Position numbers and translations under genes: made by a program. A DNA stretch of 53,574 nucleotides from Bryobacterales bacterium (lineage in GTDB: Bacteria > Acidobacteriota > Terriglobia > Bryobacterales > Bryobacteraceae). The stretch lies in the NCBI GenBank assembly GCA_026954325.1, contig JAIXKK010000047.1, forward strand, positions 1 to 53,574, written 5' to 3'. The notes under the pieces were generated by a model. That model did no database searches. It worked only from the letters and a program-made list of their open reading frames with translations, and had not been told where the DNA came from. Positions 44,838 through 53,574 of the stretch are shown here, one piece after another (the first letter of the stretch is position 1; the number at the start of each line of letters is the position of its first letter).

Positions 44838-46022
44838 CTACGCTCCCGCCGGGACCGCGCCCATGCGTTCCGCGACGCGCTGCCGGAATTCCTCCACATC
44901 CACCTGCTCGAACATCGGGCACAGGTTGCAGGCGTGGGAGAGGTTCCCGCTGAGCAGCCCTTCGCGGATTTCCACGAACGGCCGGGAGTTGAGCGCGGCG
45001 GTGAGGTTAGTACCGTCGAACGGACGAATGCGCTTGTACATGCAGCAGGGGGCGACGTCGTTGGTGGCCCAGACGAAGGCTTCAGTCCACGGCATGAAGC
45101 AGTTCTTCGTCTTTTTTCCCGGAAGCATGGGGCTCGGCGGCGGCGCCGGGACCTCGCGGCGGGAGCCGTCATGGCCGACGATCTGCACGAAGGTTCGGGA
45201 CGCCTTCAACACCGGCTTGCCTTCACCGCTCCGGTCGAGTTCCACTTCCGTGCGCATCACCTTGCGGCTCCCGTGCAGAGCCTCCTCGACCGAGGGAAGG
45301 ACGGCAAACCACTTCCCCGCGTCCTTGGCGAGCCACCGGGCGCGTTCCACCGCGCGGCGGGCGCGTGCAAGATCCTCCTCGCTCATGGTTCCCACCGGGT
45401 GGATGGAGATCGCGCCCGGCAGTTCGTCGTACTGGAACAATTCGGAGATCTGGAAATGGTCAATGCCGAGGGAGATGCCTTTCGCCACCCACTGGTCCAC
45501 CAGAGAGATAATCCGGTCGCTGGCGACGGCATTCCAGATCATGTAGGGCGGTTTGCGCCCCTCCTGCCCGCACTGGCCGCGGATGCGGCGGATGTTGGCC
45601 GCGAAGGTCTCGAACGAACCTCCGTTGCGGATGGCTTCGTAGAGTTCCGGGTCAACCGAATCGATGCTGGTGGTGATTTCACCGCACAGGGAAAGCGCCC
45701 GGATGGCTTGATCGGTCATCGGCTTGGCGAGGTTGCTGATGATGGAAACCCGGAAGCCGCCATCCAGCAGTTTCTTCAGATACCGGTCCCAGTCGCGCAC
45801 GATGGTGGTTTCCCCCCCGCCCGAAATTTGGACGGTGCGCACGCCCAGGGCTTTCATCTCCTCCACCAGAACATCGAAGGAAGCGAGGTCGAGGTCGTTC
45901 TTCCGGTGCCAGGGGCGGGTTACGGCGCAATATACGCACTTGAGATTGCAGCGCGTGGTGAATTCCAGGGTGACCTTCTCGATGGAATGGATATGGAGAA
46001 GATCGGGATGCGAAGACGTCAT
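44838..46022 (-). CDS. Radical SAM protein with SPASM-like C-terminus
   Basis: A 394-residue radical SAM enzyme. The [4Fe-4S] site is TRCNLKCVYC (CxxxCxxC), about 30 residues from the ATG. The SAM-binding GGGE is in TVQISGGGETTI, and the barrel continues with ITTSIDSVDPELYEAIRNGG. The C-terminal part has cysteine clusters CFMPWTEAFVWATNDVAPCC and SHACNLCPMF, the pattern of SPASM or twitch auxiliary clusters that modify peptides or activate partner proteins. ATG 46022 is the conservative start; TTG 46106 is in frame, with TTTAAT five bases upstream. No obvious precursor peptide gene is adjacent. The substrate is unknown. Confidence 0.85.
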   Translation of the reverse strand: MTSSHPDLLHIHSIEKVTLEFTTRCNLKCVYCAVTRPWHRKNDLDLASFDVLVEEMKALGVRTVQISGGGETTIVRDWDRYLKKLLDGGFRVSIISNLAKPMTDQAIRALSLCGEITTSIDSVDPELYEAIRNGGSFETFAANIRRIRGQCGQEGRKPPYMIWNAVASDRIISLVDQWVAKGISLGIDHFQISELFQYDELPGAISIHPVGTMSEEDLARARRAVERARWLAKDAGKWFAVLPSVEEALHGSRKVMRTEVELDRSGEGKPVLKASRTFVQIVGHDGSRREVPAPPPSPMLPGKKTKNCFMPWTEAFVWATNDVAPCCMYKRIRPFDGTNLTAALNSRPFVEIREGLLSGNLSHACNLCPMFEQVDVEEFRQRVAERMGAVPAGA

Positions 46023-46111
46023 GCCTAGGGGAAGGGTAGCGTAGACGGGAACCGGATGCCAACACTCCACGGGGTTTGGAATTTTGAACTGGCGCGGGGT
46101 GGGCAAAATGG

Positions 46112-46117
46112 ATTAAA
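46112..46117 (-). promoter_or_regulatory. -10 element (TTTAAT) for the radical SAM gene
   Basis: TTTAAT on the minus strand ends five bases before an in-frame TTG at 46106 and 90 bases before ATG 46022. It either makes the TTG a leaderless start or gives an 84-base leader. Confidence 0.4.
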
Positions 46118-46154
46118 ATGTATTAACATTCGGTAATTGTAAGCACTACGGCAC

Positions 46155-46493
46155 ATGAGTCGAATCTCTCTAGCGTTCGCGCTGCTCTTCGTGCTCGCCA
46201 TCCGCGCGAGAGCGGATAGCGCCGTCAATACGCCTGAAGTATGTCCAGCCGTCGAAAGCGGGATCGAGTCCCCGCAAGCGGCGCCGCTGGCCATTGAGGC
46301 CGAACGCGAAGTAAGTCATTCGCTCGCGAGCTATGCCCGGAAGGTCTTGATGGGCCTCGTATCCGCGCGGCCGGGATGGACGCTCGCGGCCCCCCCTTCC
46401 ACGAAAGAATACCTGCCTGAGAATACTCCCATCAGCCGGTTCCTGTACAAGAAAGCCGGCCGCGGTCCTCCACGCGATTCGCGTTCTCTGTAA
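46155..46493 (+). CDS. Hypothetical exported protein
   Basis: A 112-residue protein with a clear signal peptide (MSRISLAFALLFVLAIRARA) and a mature part of about 90 residues that I do not recognise. One cysteine lies near residue 30. The end is rich in Arg/Pro/Ser (KKAGRGPPRDSRSL). It stands 84 bases upstream of the efflux operon on the same strand and divergent from the radical SAM gene. It could be a small periplasmic accessory of the efflux system, but it lacks the Met/His metal-binding pattern of CusF. No homology is claimed. Confidence 0.5.
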   Translation: MSRISLAFALLFVLAIRARADSAVNTPEVCPAVESGIESPQAAPLAIEAEREVSHSLASYARKVLMGLVSARPGWTLAAPPSTKEYLPENTPISRFLYKKAGRGPPRDSRSL

Positions 46494-46577
46494 GTTTCCC
46501 TGTCCGAGTAGCCCTGCATAAGACCTGCCGCGGCCGTCTGTCCGGCCCGTGGTTTCTGTTGTTTTCGATTAAAGCTC

Positions 46578-47816
46578 ATGCGAATTTTTTCTCTGCTAGC
46601 GTTCACGGCCGGCATTCTTTTCCGCGCGGCATTCGCCGCGGACGACCCCTTGACCTTGGAGCGAGCGCTCGAACTGGCGGATCAGTACAGTCCGCAATTG
46701 CGCTTCGCCACGGCCGTAAGCGAAGGAGCGGAGGCGGCAATCGTCACCGCCCGCGCGTATCCGAACCCGGAGTTCACAACGATGGTGGGGCCCCAGTACC
46801 GGCGCATGCCCTCCGCCGAGCCGGGATTACTGCAACACTACAGCGTTACGCAGCCGCTTGAGCTGCCTTCACTGCGAAAGACGCGGATCAGCGCCGCCGA
46901 GCAAGGGCGAAAAAGCAGCGAATACGGCCAGTTGGAAGCGCGACTTGGAGTGCGCACCGGGGTGAAACAAGCATTCTATCTGGTGTTGCGAAGGAAGTCG
47001 GAGATTGGACTGGCGCGCGAAAATCTGCGGCTGGTGGAGGATCTGCGGCGGCGGATCCTGGTGCAAGTGAATGTAGGCGAGGCGGCGCGGTTGGAGTTGA
47101 CGAGGGCGGACGCCGAAGTCGCCACCGCGCAGACATTCGTCAACAGCGCGCATTTGCGTTTTCTCAACGCCGTGGCGTCGCTGCGCACGGCCGTGAGCGC
47201 ACCGTTGCCTCCGAATGTCGACGCGCGGGGAGCGCTCCAGATCTCCATACACCTCCCGCCGCTCGATGTCCTGCAGAAGGAAATGATGGCGCATCACCCG
47301 GGATTGTCGCTGGCGCGCTCGGAAATCGAACGGGCGCAGCGGCGGCTGAACACCGAATTCGCGCTACGCAAGCCGCAGCCGTCACTGTACGCCGAATGGG
47401 AGCGGCAGCCGGACTTGGGCTTTTACCGCTTCGGGGTGTCGCTGCCGATTCCCGTCTGGAACAAGCGGGAGGGCCCCATCAGCGAGGCCGTGGCGGGGTT
47501 GAATCAAGCCCGGGCATATGCCGAAATGCGGCGCATCGAGTTGACGGCCGCGCTCGAGCGGGCCTACGGGCAGTACGAGGTTGCCGGCCAGCAGGTGGCC
47601 TCGTATGAAAAAGGGGTTTTAAAAGAGGCTGAAGCCGCGCTCCAGGCGGCCGAAGCGGCGTTCAAATTCGGCGAGAGGGGCATTATCGAGGTTCTCGACG
47701 CGCAGCGCGTGCTGCGCACGGTGCGATCCGATTTTGTCACGGCTCAGTTTGATTTGCAGGCGGCGCTCATCGATGTGGAGGGATTGCGCGCCGCGGACTT
47801 GGGGAAACAGCCATGA
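46578..47816 (+). CDS. TolC family outer-membrane efflux protein (CusC/CzcC-like)
   Basis: A 412-residue outer-membrane channel with a signal peptide (MRIFSLLAFTAGILFRAAFA). It has two OEP repeats: LTLERALELADQYSPQLRFA at the N-terminus and PPLDVLQKEMMAHHPGLSLA near residue 225. Long coiled-coil stretches and RFGVSLPIPVWNKREGPISE mark the CzcC branch. It forms the outer-membrane exit of the tripartite efflux pump encoded with the next two genes. Its stop overlaps the adaptor start by four bases (ATGA). No lipobox cysteine is visible. Confidence 0.9.
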   Translation: MRIFSLLAFTAGILFRAAFAADDPLTLERALELADQYSPQLRFATAVSEGAEAAIVTARAYPNPEFTTMVGPQYRRMPSAEPGLLQHYSVTQPLELPSLRKTRISAAEQGRKSSEYGQLEARLGVRTGVKQAFYLVLRRKSEIGLARENLRLVEDLRRRILVQVNVGEAARLELTRADAEVATAQTFVNSAHLRFLNAVASLRTAVSAPLPPNVDARGALQISIHLPPLDVLQKEMMAHHPGLSLARSEIERAQRRLNTEFALRKPQPSLYAEWERQPDLGFYRFGVSLPIPVWNKREGPISEAVAGLNQARAYAEMRRIELTAALERAYGQYEVAGQQVASYEKGVLKEAEAALQAAEAAFKFGERGIIEVLDAQRVLRTVRSDFVTAQFDLQAALIDVEGLRAADLGKQP

Positions 47817-48979
47817 ATCATCCATACATCTTTCGCGGCGCCATTGTTGCGCTGTTGAGTTTCCTGCTCGCGGGCTGCCAACAAGGGAGTTCGGGCGAAG
47901 TGGCCGCCGCGTCCAATGCGGCGGCGCGCAATCCGATGGAAATCACCATCAACGAGGACCTGTTGCGGCAGATTAAGATCGGGGAGCCGCGGTGGTCCGA
48001 GGTGGCGGGAACGCTGCGCGTGGCCGGGCGCGTGGAGGCGGATGAAAACCGTATCGCGCGAGTGAGCGCGCCGGTGACGGGGCGCATTACCGAATTGAAC
48101 GTCATCGAAGGCCAGAATGTTCACAAAGGGCAAGTGCTGGCAGTCATCCACAGCACACAGCTTGCCGACGAACAGTCGTCCTATCTGAAAGCGCGGTCTC
48201 AAAAACGGCTTGCCGAGCGGGCCGTCGGGCGGGCCAAATTGCTGCTCGAGGCGGGCGTGATCGGGGAAGCGGAACTGCAGCGCCGGGAAGCCGAAGTGGC
48301 CCAAGCCGCCGTGGATCTCTCCAGTTCCCGCGACCAACTGCGCGTGCTTGGCATGTCGGAGGAGGCGCTGTCGAAACTCGAAACAACGCCATCGATCAGC
48401 TCGTTTTCGCAGGTGCTGGCCAGCATCGAGGGCACCGTCCTCGAGCGCAAGGCCACCATTGGACAGGTGATGCAGGCGGCGGAGATCGTGTGTGTGCTGG
48501 CGGACCTGTCGAACGTCTGGCTGGTGGCGGATGTGCCGGAACAGGCAGCCGGCTCAGTGGATATCGGCAAGACGGTGGAGGCGGAGATTCCGGCTCTGCC
48601 GGGGGTAACGGTTCGCGGGAGGCTCACTTTCGTCAGCGCCACCGTGAATCCGGAAACGCGGACCGTCCGCATCCGCATGGATCTCAAGAACCCGGACCGC
48701 CGGTTCAAGCCGGCCATGCTGGCGACGGTGAGGCTTTCCGACAACACGGAACGCAAACAGGTGGTGCCGGAAACGGCGGTAGTGCGCGAAGGCAATCAGG
48801 ACCACGTGTTCATTCAAACCGGGGAGCGCAGTTTCCTGCTGCGGCAGGTCACCTTGGGGGCCGAGTTCGGCAAGCAGTGCGTGCTGGCGGATGGAGTCCG
48901 TCCCGGCGAGAAGATCGTGCTGGACGGCGCATTCCATCTCAACAACGAACGCAAGCGGCTGGCGACGCAGGGGAGTTGA
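47813..48979 (+). CDS. Efflux RND transporter periplasmic adaptor (CusB/CzcB-like lipoprotein)
   Basis: A 388-residue membrane-fusion protein with a lipobox signal (LLSFLLAGC with Cys near residue 22). The barrel-sandwich hybrid domain has VSAPVTGRITELNVIEGQNV and GTVLERKATIGQVMQAAEIV. An alpha-hairpin spans about residues 125-185, with the beta-barrel after it (RTVRIRMDLKNPDRRFKPAM). It bridges the inner-membrane pump and the outer channel. It overlaps the channel gene by four bases and the pump gene follows after three. No His- or Met-rich N-terminal metal-binding stretch is visible. Confidence 0.92.
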   Translation: MNHPYIFRGAIVALLSFLLAGCQQGSSGEVAAASNAAARNPMEITINEDLLRQIKIGEPRWSEVAGTLRVAGRVEADENRIARVSAPVTGRITELNVIEGQNVHKGQVLAVIHSTQLADEQSSYLKARSQKRLAERAVGRAKLLLEAGVIGEAELQRREAEVAQAAVDLSSSRDQLRVLGMSEEALSKLETTPSISSFSQVLASIEGTVLERKATIGQVMQAAEIVCVLADLSNVWLVADVPEQAAGSVDIGKTVEAEIPALPGVTVRGRLTFVSATVNPETRTVRIRMDLKNPDRRFKPAMLATVRLSDNTERKQVVPETAVVREGNQDHVFIQTGERSFLLRQVTLGAEFGKQCVLADGVRPGEKIVLDGAFHLNNERKRLATQGS

Positions 48980-48982
48980 AGG

Positions 48983-51900
48983 ATGCTGGATTTTGTAGTC
49001 CAATCGGCGCTCCGGCAGCGTCTTGTGCTGGTGGTTGTCTCGGCGGCGCTTTTCTTCTTCGGCATCCATGCCGCGCGGAAACTGTCCGTGGATGCGTTTC
49101 CCGATGTCACCACGGTCCAGGTGCAGATCGCCACGGAGGCGCCGGGCCGGTCTCCGGAAGAAGTAGAGCGGTTCATCACCGTGCCCGTGGAAATCGCCAT
49201 GACGGGATTGCCGAGTTTGACGGAAATGCGCTCGCTCAACAAGCCGGGGCTTTCGATCGTGACGCTGGTGTTTGAAGACCGCACCAACGTCTATTTCGCG
49301 CGGCAATTGGTCAGTGAACGGCTTTCCGAGGCGCGCGGGAAGTTTCCCGAAGGCATCACGCCGACACTCGGACCGGTATCCTCGGCGCTGGGAGAAGTCT
49401 ATCAATACACCATCGAGAGGCCGGACGACGGCGAACGCGTATTGAGCAAGGCAGAACTGGTAGAGCGCCGGATCGTGCAGGATTGGGTGGCGCGGCCGCT
49501 GCTGCGCTCCATTCCGGGGGTGGCGGAGATCAACTCCACCGGCGGCTACGTCAAGCAGTACCAGGTTCTGGTGGATCCCTTCCGGTTACGCTATTACGGC
49601 GTCACCATTCAGGACGTTTCGCACGCGCTCGCGAGGAACAACGCGAACTCGGGTGGCGGCATTTTGCCGCGCGGCGCGGAGCAGTACCTCATTCGCGGCG
49701 TCGGCCTCATCCGCGGCCTCGAGGACATTCGCACCATCGTGCTCAAGGAGGTCGGCTCCACGCCGGTGTTCATCCGTGACGTGGCCGAGGTGAAGTTCGG
49801 CGAAGAGGTTCGTTACGGCGCGATGGTCAAGGGCGGTTACACGGAGGCGGTGGGCGGCATCGTGATGATGATCGCGGGAGGAAACGCCAAGGAGGTGGTG
49901 AGCCGCGTCAAAGAGCGCGTGGCTGAGATCAACTCACGCGGGATGCTGCCGGAGGGCTTGCGGATTGTACCCTACTATGACCGCTCCGAACTGGTGGACG
50001 CCGCTCTGCACACGGTGATCAAGGTGCTGATTGAAGGCATTGTGCTGGTGGTGGTAATCCTTTTTCTGTTCCTCGGCGACCTGCGCAGCAGCCTGGTCGT
50101 CATTGCGACGCTGGTGCTGACTCCGCTGCTCACGTTCATCGTGATGAATCACGCCGGCCTTTCGGCGAACCTGATGTCGCTCGGCGGCCTCGCGATCGCC
50201 ATCGGCCTGATTGTCGACGGGTCCGTCGTGGTGGTGGAAAACGTGTTCGCCAAGCTCAGCCATCAGCGCTCCGGCAACAAGCTCCGGATGGTATTCGAGG
50301 CAGTGAAGGAGGTCGGCACGCCCGTAATCTTCGGCATCAGCGTGATCATCCTGGTATTCCTCCCGCTGATGACGCTCGAGGGCATGGAGGGGAAGATGTT
50401 CTCTCCGCTTGCCTACACCATCGCCATCGCGCTCGCGATTTCGCTGCTGTTGAGCCTGACGCTATCCCCGGTGCTTTCGTCCTATTTGCTGAAGGGCGGC
50501 GGCGAGCATGACACGCTGCTGGTGCGGATGCTGAAGAAACCCTACGTTTACGTTCTCCGCGCGGCGCTGCATAACGAGAAGAAAACCATCGTATTGGCCC
50601 TTGCGTTGTTCGTGGCGGCAGGGGCTCTGTTTCCCTTCCTCGGAACTTCGTTCATACCGGAAATGAAAGAGGGGTCCATCTCTCCCAACATCGACCGCGT
50701 GCCCAATATCTCGCTTGATGAATCCATCAAGGTGGAGATGGAGGCGCTGCGCATGGTGCGGACCGTCACCGGAGTCAAGAAGGTGGTCTCGCGCCTCGGG
50801 CGCGGAGAATCGCCCGCGGACGCGGCGGGTCCGAACGAAGCCGACGTCATCGCCTCGCTGAAACCTCGCGAGGAATGGCCGAAGGGGTGGACGCAGGACA
50901 CCATTGCCGAGGAAATCCGCAACCGGCTTCTGAAGATACCGGGAGTGAATCTGGTGATGGCCCAGCCTATCTCGGACCGGGTGGATGAACTGGTGACCGG
51001 AGTGCGCGCGGACGTCGCCGTGAAGTTGTTCGGTGATGATCTGAACGTCCTTGTGGAGAAGGCCAACGAGATCGGGAAGGTGGCGAACGCCATTCGCGGC
51101 GTGCGCGATACGAGGATCGACCGCGTCGGCGGGCAGCAGTATTTGAACATTACCATTGACCGGCAGGCAATCGCCCGCTACGGGCTGAACGCCTCCGACG
51201 TGCACGACGTGATCGAGACGGCCATCGGCGGCAAGGCCGCCACGGAGATCTACGAAGGCGAACGGCGCTTTCAGTCCGTGGTCCGGTTTCCGGTGTCTCT
51301 GCGGAACAGCGTGGAAGAGATCAGGCGGATTATCCTCGAGACGCCGGCCAATGGCAAGGTGATGCTCGAAAGCCTGGCGGATATCCAGGTGGAGGAAGGC
51401 CCGGCGCAGATCAACCGCGACATGGCAAAGCGCCGCATTGTCGTCGGCGTCAACGTACAGAACCGCGATCTGGGCGGCTTTGTGGAGGAGTTGCGCGGAG
51501 AGGTGGCGCGAAGCGTCGCGCTTCCCGCCGGCTACTACATCGAATGGGGCGGGCAGTTCCAGAACATGGACCGGGCGCTGCGGCATTTGAAGATTATCGT
51601 GCCCATCACGATCGGCGCGATTTTCTTTCTGCTGTTTCTGTTGTTCGGCTCCCTCCGCTTCGCCGCGCTGATCATCACGGTGCTGCCGTTCGCTTCCATC
51701 GGCGGGGTGGTTGCGCTGTATCTCACCGGCGAGTACCTCTCCGTTCCGGCGTCGGTCGGTTTCATCGCGCTGTGGGGCATTGCGGTGTTGAACGGCGTGG
51801 TTCTCGTATCCTGTATTCGAAAACTGAGGGAGGGAGGGCTGGAACAAAAACGCGCCGTGGTGGAAGGCGCGCTCATGCGATTCCGTCCCGTGATGATGAC

Positions 51901-52120
51901 CGCGACGGTGGCGGCCCTGGGACTGGCGCCGTTCCTGTTCGCCACCGGCCCGGGGTCGGAAGTGCAACGCCCGCTGGCGATTGTCGTAATCGGCGGCCTG
52001 TTCACTTCGACGCAACTGACGCTCATCGTGGTGCCGGCCCTCTACCGGCTGTTCGAAGGAAAGGGACCCGTGGAGAGCGCTGCCGGCGAGGCCGAGGAGT
52101 TTGCTTCCGCGGCGCGCTGA
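48983..52120 (+). CDS. Heavy-metal efflux RND pump (CusA/CzcA family)
   Basis: A 1045-residue inner-membrane RND transporter of the HME branch. The first helix is followed by KLSVDAFPDVTTVQVQIATE, the CzcA/CusA N-terminal signature. Two six-helix bundles flank two large periplasmic loops. Helix 4 has GLIVDGSVVVVENVFAKL with the proton-relay acid, and the second half begins WGGQFQNMDRALRHLKIIVP. Helix 10-12 features include LWGIAVLNGVVLVS. It exports a divalent or monovalent metal ion using the proton gradient. Zn/Co/Ni versus Cu/Ag is not settled from the sequence. No sensor-regulator gene is adjacent. Confidence 0.95.
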   Translation: MLDFVVQSALRQRLVLVVVSAALFFFGIHAARKLSVDAFPDVTTVQVQIATEAPGRSPEEVERFITVPVEIAMTGLPSLTEMRSLNKPGLSIVTLVFEDRTNVYFARQLVSERLSEARGKFPEGITPTLGPVSSALGEVYQYTIERPDDGERVLSKAELVERRIVQDWVARPLLRSIPGVAEINSTGGYVKQYQVLVDPFRLRYYGVTIQDVSHALARNNANSGGGILPRGAEQYLIRGVGLIRGLEDIRTIVLKEVGSTPVFIRDVAEVKFGEEVRYGAMVKGGYTEAVGGIVMMIAGGNAKEVVSRVKERVAEINSRGMLPEGLRIVPYYDRSELVDAALHTVIKVLIEGIVLVVVILFLFLGDLRSSLVVIATLVLTPLLTFIVMNHAGLSANLMSLGGLAIAIGLIVDGSVVVVENVFAKLSHQRSGNKLRMVFEAVKEVGTPVIFGISVIILVFLPLMTLEGMEGKMFSPLAYTIAIALAISLLLSLTLSPVLSSYLLKGGGEHDTLLVRMLKKPYVYVLRAALHNEKKTIVLALALFVAAGALFPFLGTSFIPEMKEGSISPNIDRVPNISLDESIKVEMEALRMVRTVTGVKKVVSRLGRGESPADAAGPNEADVIASLKPREEWPKGWTQDTIAEEIRNRLLKIPGVNLVMAQPISDRVDELVTGVRADVAVKLFGDDLNVLVEKANEIGKVANAIRGVRDTRIDRVGGQQYLNITIDRQAIARYGLNASDVHDVIETAIGGKAATEIYEGERRFQSVVRFPVSLRNSVEEIRRIILETPANGKVMLESLADIQVEEGPAQINRDMAKRRIVVGVNVQNRDLGGFVEELRGEVARSVALPAGYYIEWGGQFQNMDRALRHLKIIVPITIGAIFFLLFLLFGSLRFAALIITVLPFASIGGVVALYLTGEYLSVPASVGFIALWGIAVLNGVVLVSCIRKLREGGLEQKRAVVEGALMRFRPVMMTATVAALGLAPFLFATGPGSEVQRPLAIVVIGGLFTSTQLTLIVVPALYRLFEGKGPVESAAGEAEEFASAAR

Positions 52121-52147
52121 AACAGGCTCTCCGCGGAGGCGGGGGGC

Positions 52148-53574
52148 GTGGTACGTCAGCATCCCATGCAATTGTCAGGCGGTGTGATGTGGATAGCGGC
52201 GCTGTTGGCGACGGCTGTGTGCGCGGGCGCGGAAACCGGCGCACGGAAGCCGGTACGCAGGTCGTCGCCCCCGCTCAGTGTGCAGCGCCGCATCGACACG
52301 CTGCTGGGAACCAAGGCGGCGCGCAACGCGCAGTGGGGGATTCATGTGGTGAGTTTGAAGACCGGCCGCGTGGTGTACGAACGTAACGCCGGTGAGCATT
52401 TCGCGCCGGCTTCGAACGCGAAGCTGTTCACCACCGCGCTTGCGTTGTCGCGGCTGGGCAAGGATTACCGTTTCGCGACCACCGTGCGCGCGGATCAAAA
52501 TCCGGACGCCGCGGGGCGCATCGAGGGGGATCTCCGCCTGGTAGGCGGGGCCGACCCCACATTCTCCGGCAGGGCGTATCCCTACCGCAAGGACGATGAT
52601 GCGCCGAATCCGCTCGAGCCCGTCGAATTGCTTTGCAACGCGGTTCTTAACCGCGGGGTTCGCGTCATCAGCGGCGACATTGTTGGCGATGACAGGCTGT
52701 TTCCCTACGACCCCTACCCGGAAGGTTGGACCGTCGATGACAGCATCTGGGAATACGGCGCTCCCGTGAGCGCGCTGCTGTTTAACGACAACGCGTTCAC
52801 CCTCGTGGTGCGGCCCGCCAGGGAAGCGGGCGGACCCGCTCGCGTGATGCTGAGCCCTCCCGCGCTCCCCCTTGTCATCGACAACCAGGTCACCACGGTA
52901 GGAGACGGCGATGTTTCAGACGTGCAGATAAACCGGCTGGCCGGCTCGCGCGAGGTGCGCGTCACCGGAAAACTGCGATTGCAGAGCAAAGGAGTGCGGC
53001 AGTTGCTGGCGGTGGACGATCCGGCGCTCTATGCGGCGTATGTCCTCTACGATGAACTGACGCGGCGCGGCGTGCGGATTGACGGGGTTCCCGTGGCCCG
53101 CCATCGCTGGTCCGCGGAGGAGCCGTTTGATCCGAATGAAGGCGTGGAACTCGCGCGGCGGGAATCGCCTCCGCTTTCCGAGGTGGCGCGGGTGGTGGAC
53201 AAGGTGAGCCAGAACCTGCACGCCGAGATTCTGCTGCGCGAAGTAGCCCGGGTGCGCCGGAAGGAAGCCACGAGGGAAGCCGGGCTGAAAGAGATGGAGC
53301 AGTTTCTTGGCGAAATCGGAGCGCCGCCGGATGCCTATCATTTCGAGGACGGTTCCGGGTTGTCGCGGCGGACGCTGGTGACTCCCGCGGCGATCACGCG
53401 TCTGCTCGTCTACATGGATGGCCGCGAGCATGACGGATGGGACCGGATGTTGCCGGTTGGGGGGGAGGACGGCACCCTCGAATCGCGCTTCGAAAAGGCG
53501 CGCCTCGCCTCGGCCATTCATGCCAAGACCGGAACGCTTTCCACGGCAAGCGCGCTGTCTGGATACATCACCAC
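52148..53574 (+). CDS. D-alanyl-D-alanine carboxypeptidase/endopeptidase, PBP4/DacB type (S13), 3' end cut
   Basis: About 475 residues are visible before the window ends. A signal peptide (IAALLATAVCAGA) precedes an S13 penicillin-binding domain. The nucleophile is in PASNAKLFTT (SxxK, about residue 89), the second motif is SQN in VDKVSQNLHAEILL, and the KTG triad is in HAKTGTLSTASALSGYI at the edge. FEDGSGLSRRTLVTPAA is also diagnostic. It trims or cleaves peptidoglycan cross-links in the periplasm. GTG 52148 has GGAGG eight bases upstream; ATG 52166 and ATG 52187 are in-frame alternatives. The gene lies 27 bases after the efflux pump gene. Confidence 0.9.
   Translation, partial: MVRQHPMQLSGGVMWIAALLATAVCAGAETGARKPVRRSSPPLSVQRRIDTLLGTKAARNAQWGIHVVSLKTGRVVYERNAGEHFAPASNAKLFTTALALSRLGKDYRFATTVRADQNPDAAGRIEGDLRLVGGADPTFSGRAYPYRKDDDAPNPLEPVELLCNAVLNRGVRVISGDIVGDDRLFPYDPYPEGWTVDDSIWEYGAPVSALLFNDNAFTLVVRPAREAGGPARVMLSPPALPLVIDNQVTTVGDGDVSDVQINRLAGSREVRVTGKLRLQSKGVRQLLAVDDPALYAAYVLYDELTRRGVRIDGVPVARHRWSAEEPFDPNEGVELARRESPPLSEVARVVDKVSQNLHAEILLREVARVRRKEATREAGLKEMEQFLGEIGAPPDAYHFEDGSGLSRRTLVTPAAITRLLVYMDGREHDGWDRMLPVGGEDGTLESRFEKARLASAIHAKTGTLSTASALSGYIT

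Noticed and set aside
50462..52171. A 569-codon minus-strand open frame opposite the RND pump gene
   Set aside because: It is antisense to well-conserved CzcA/CusA sequence; His/Arg-rich translation typical of shadow frames.

Overview
The window is GC-rich, gene-dense chromosomal DNA, most likely from an acidobacterium of the Bryobacterales/Solibacter type. That placement is an inference. It rests on a Hanks-type kinase with a PEGA-type tail, a secreted fungalysin-like (M36) protease with Ig-like repeats, glucuronoyl-esterase and sugar-acid genes, the debris of a planctomycete-type cytochrome c/DUF1501 gene pair, and the debris of a TonB-receptor N-terminus. I found no rRNA, tRNA, CRISPR array, intact insertion sequence, prophage or origin. 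Both edge genes are cut: a polysaccharide-export protein at the left and a DacB-type carboxypeptidase at the right.

Layout. 1-3.4 kb: cut exporter, EVE-domain protein with a small basic protein, HNH nuclease and ComF protein, orphan HPt protein, orphan antitoxin-like protein. 3.4-10.5 kb: two divergent operons for carbohydrate use. The minus-strand operon is glucuronoyl esterase, MFS transporter and L-rhamnose isomerase. The plus-strand operon is a Tat-exported enolase-superfamily enzyme, an M55 peptidase and a Tat-exported DUF362 protein. 10.5-20.4 kb: RNA methyltransferase, trpS, exporter, a P-loop kinase/acyl-CoA dehydrogenase/thiolase operon, a DJ-1-like protein, a broken gene and gatB. 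20.4-35.2 kb: frameshifted purine-type permease, parvulin, PLP enzyme, M36 protease, lolA, greA, CDP-alcohol phosphotransferase, 5'-nucleotidase, cyclophilin, SIS-domain protein, Ser/Thr kinase. 35.4-42.5 kb: SpoU methyltransferase and rarA, gene debris, dedA and ligA, lipid kinase and membrane hydrolase. 42.5-46.1 kb: receptor debris, then a minus-strand unit of radical SAM protein, esterase and an exported toroid protein with a haem-c motif. 46.2-53.6 kb: a complete HME-RND metal efflux operon and the start of a DacB-type gene.

Three themes stand out. First, many genes have a TATAAT-like -10 element ending only 5-10 bases before the start codon and no Shine-Dalgarno sequence, which points to widespread leaderless transcription; downstream genes of operons instead carry GGAG-like sites or overlap their upstream gene. 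Second, there are four broken loci: the gene behind gatB, the permease, the cytochrome/DUF1501 pair and the TonB receptor. Third, the least explained intact locus is the radical SAM/esterase/haem-toroid unit at 42.8-46.1 kb, which is my best candidate for an undescribed system.
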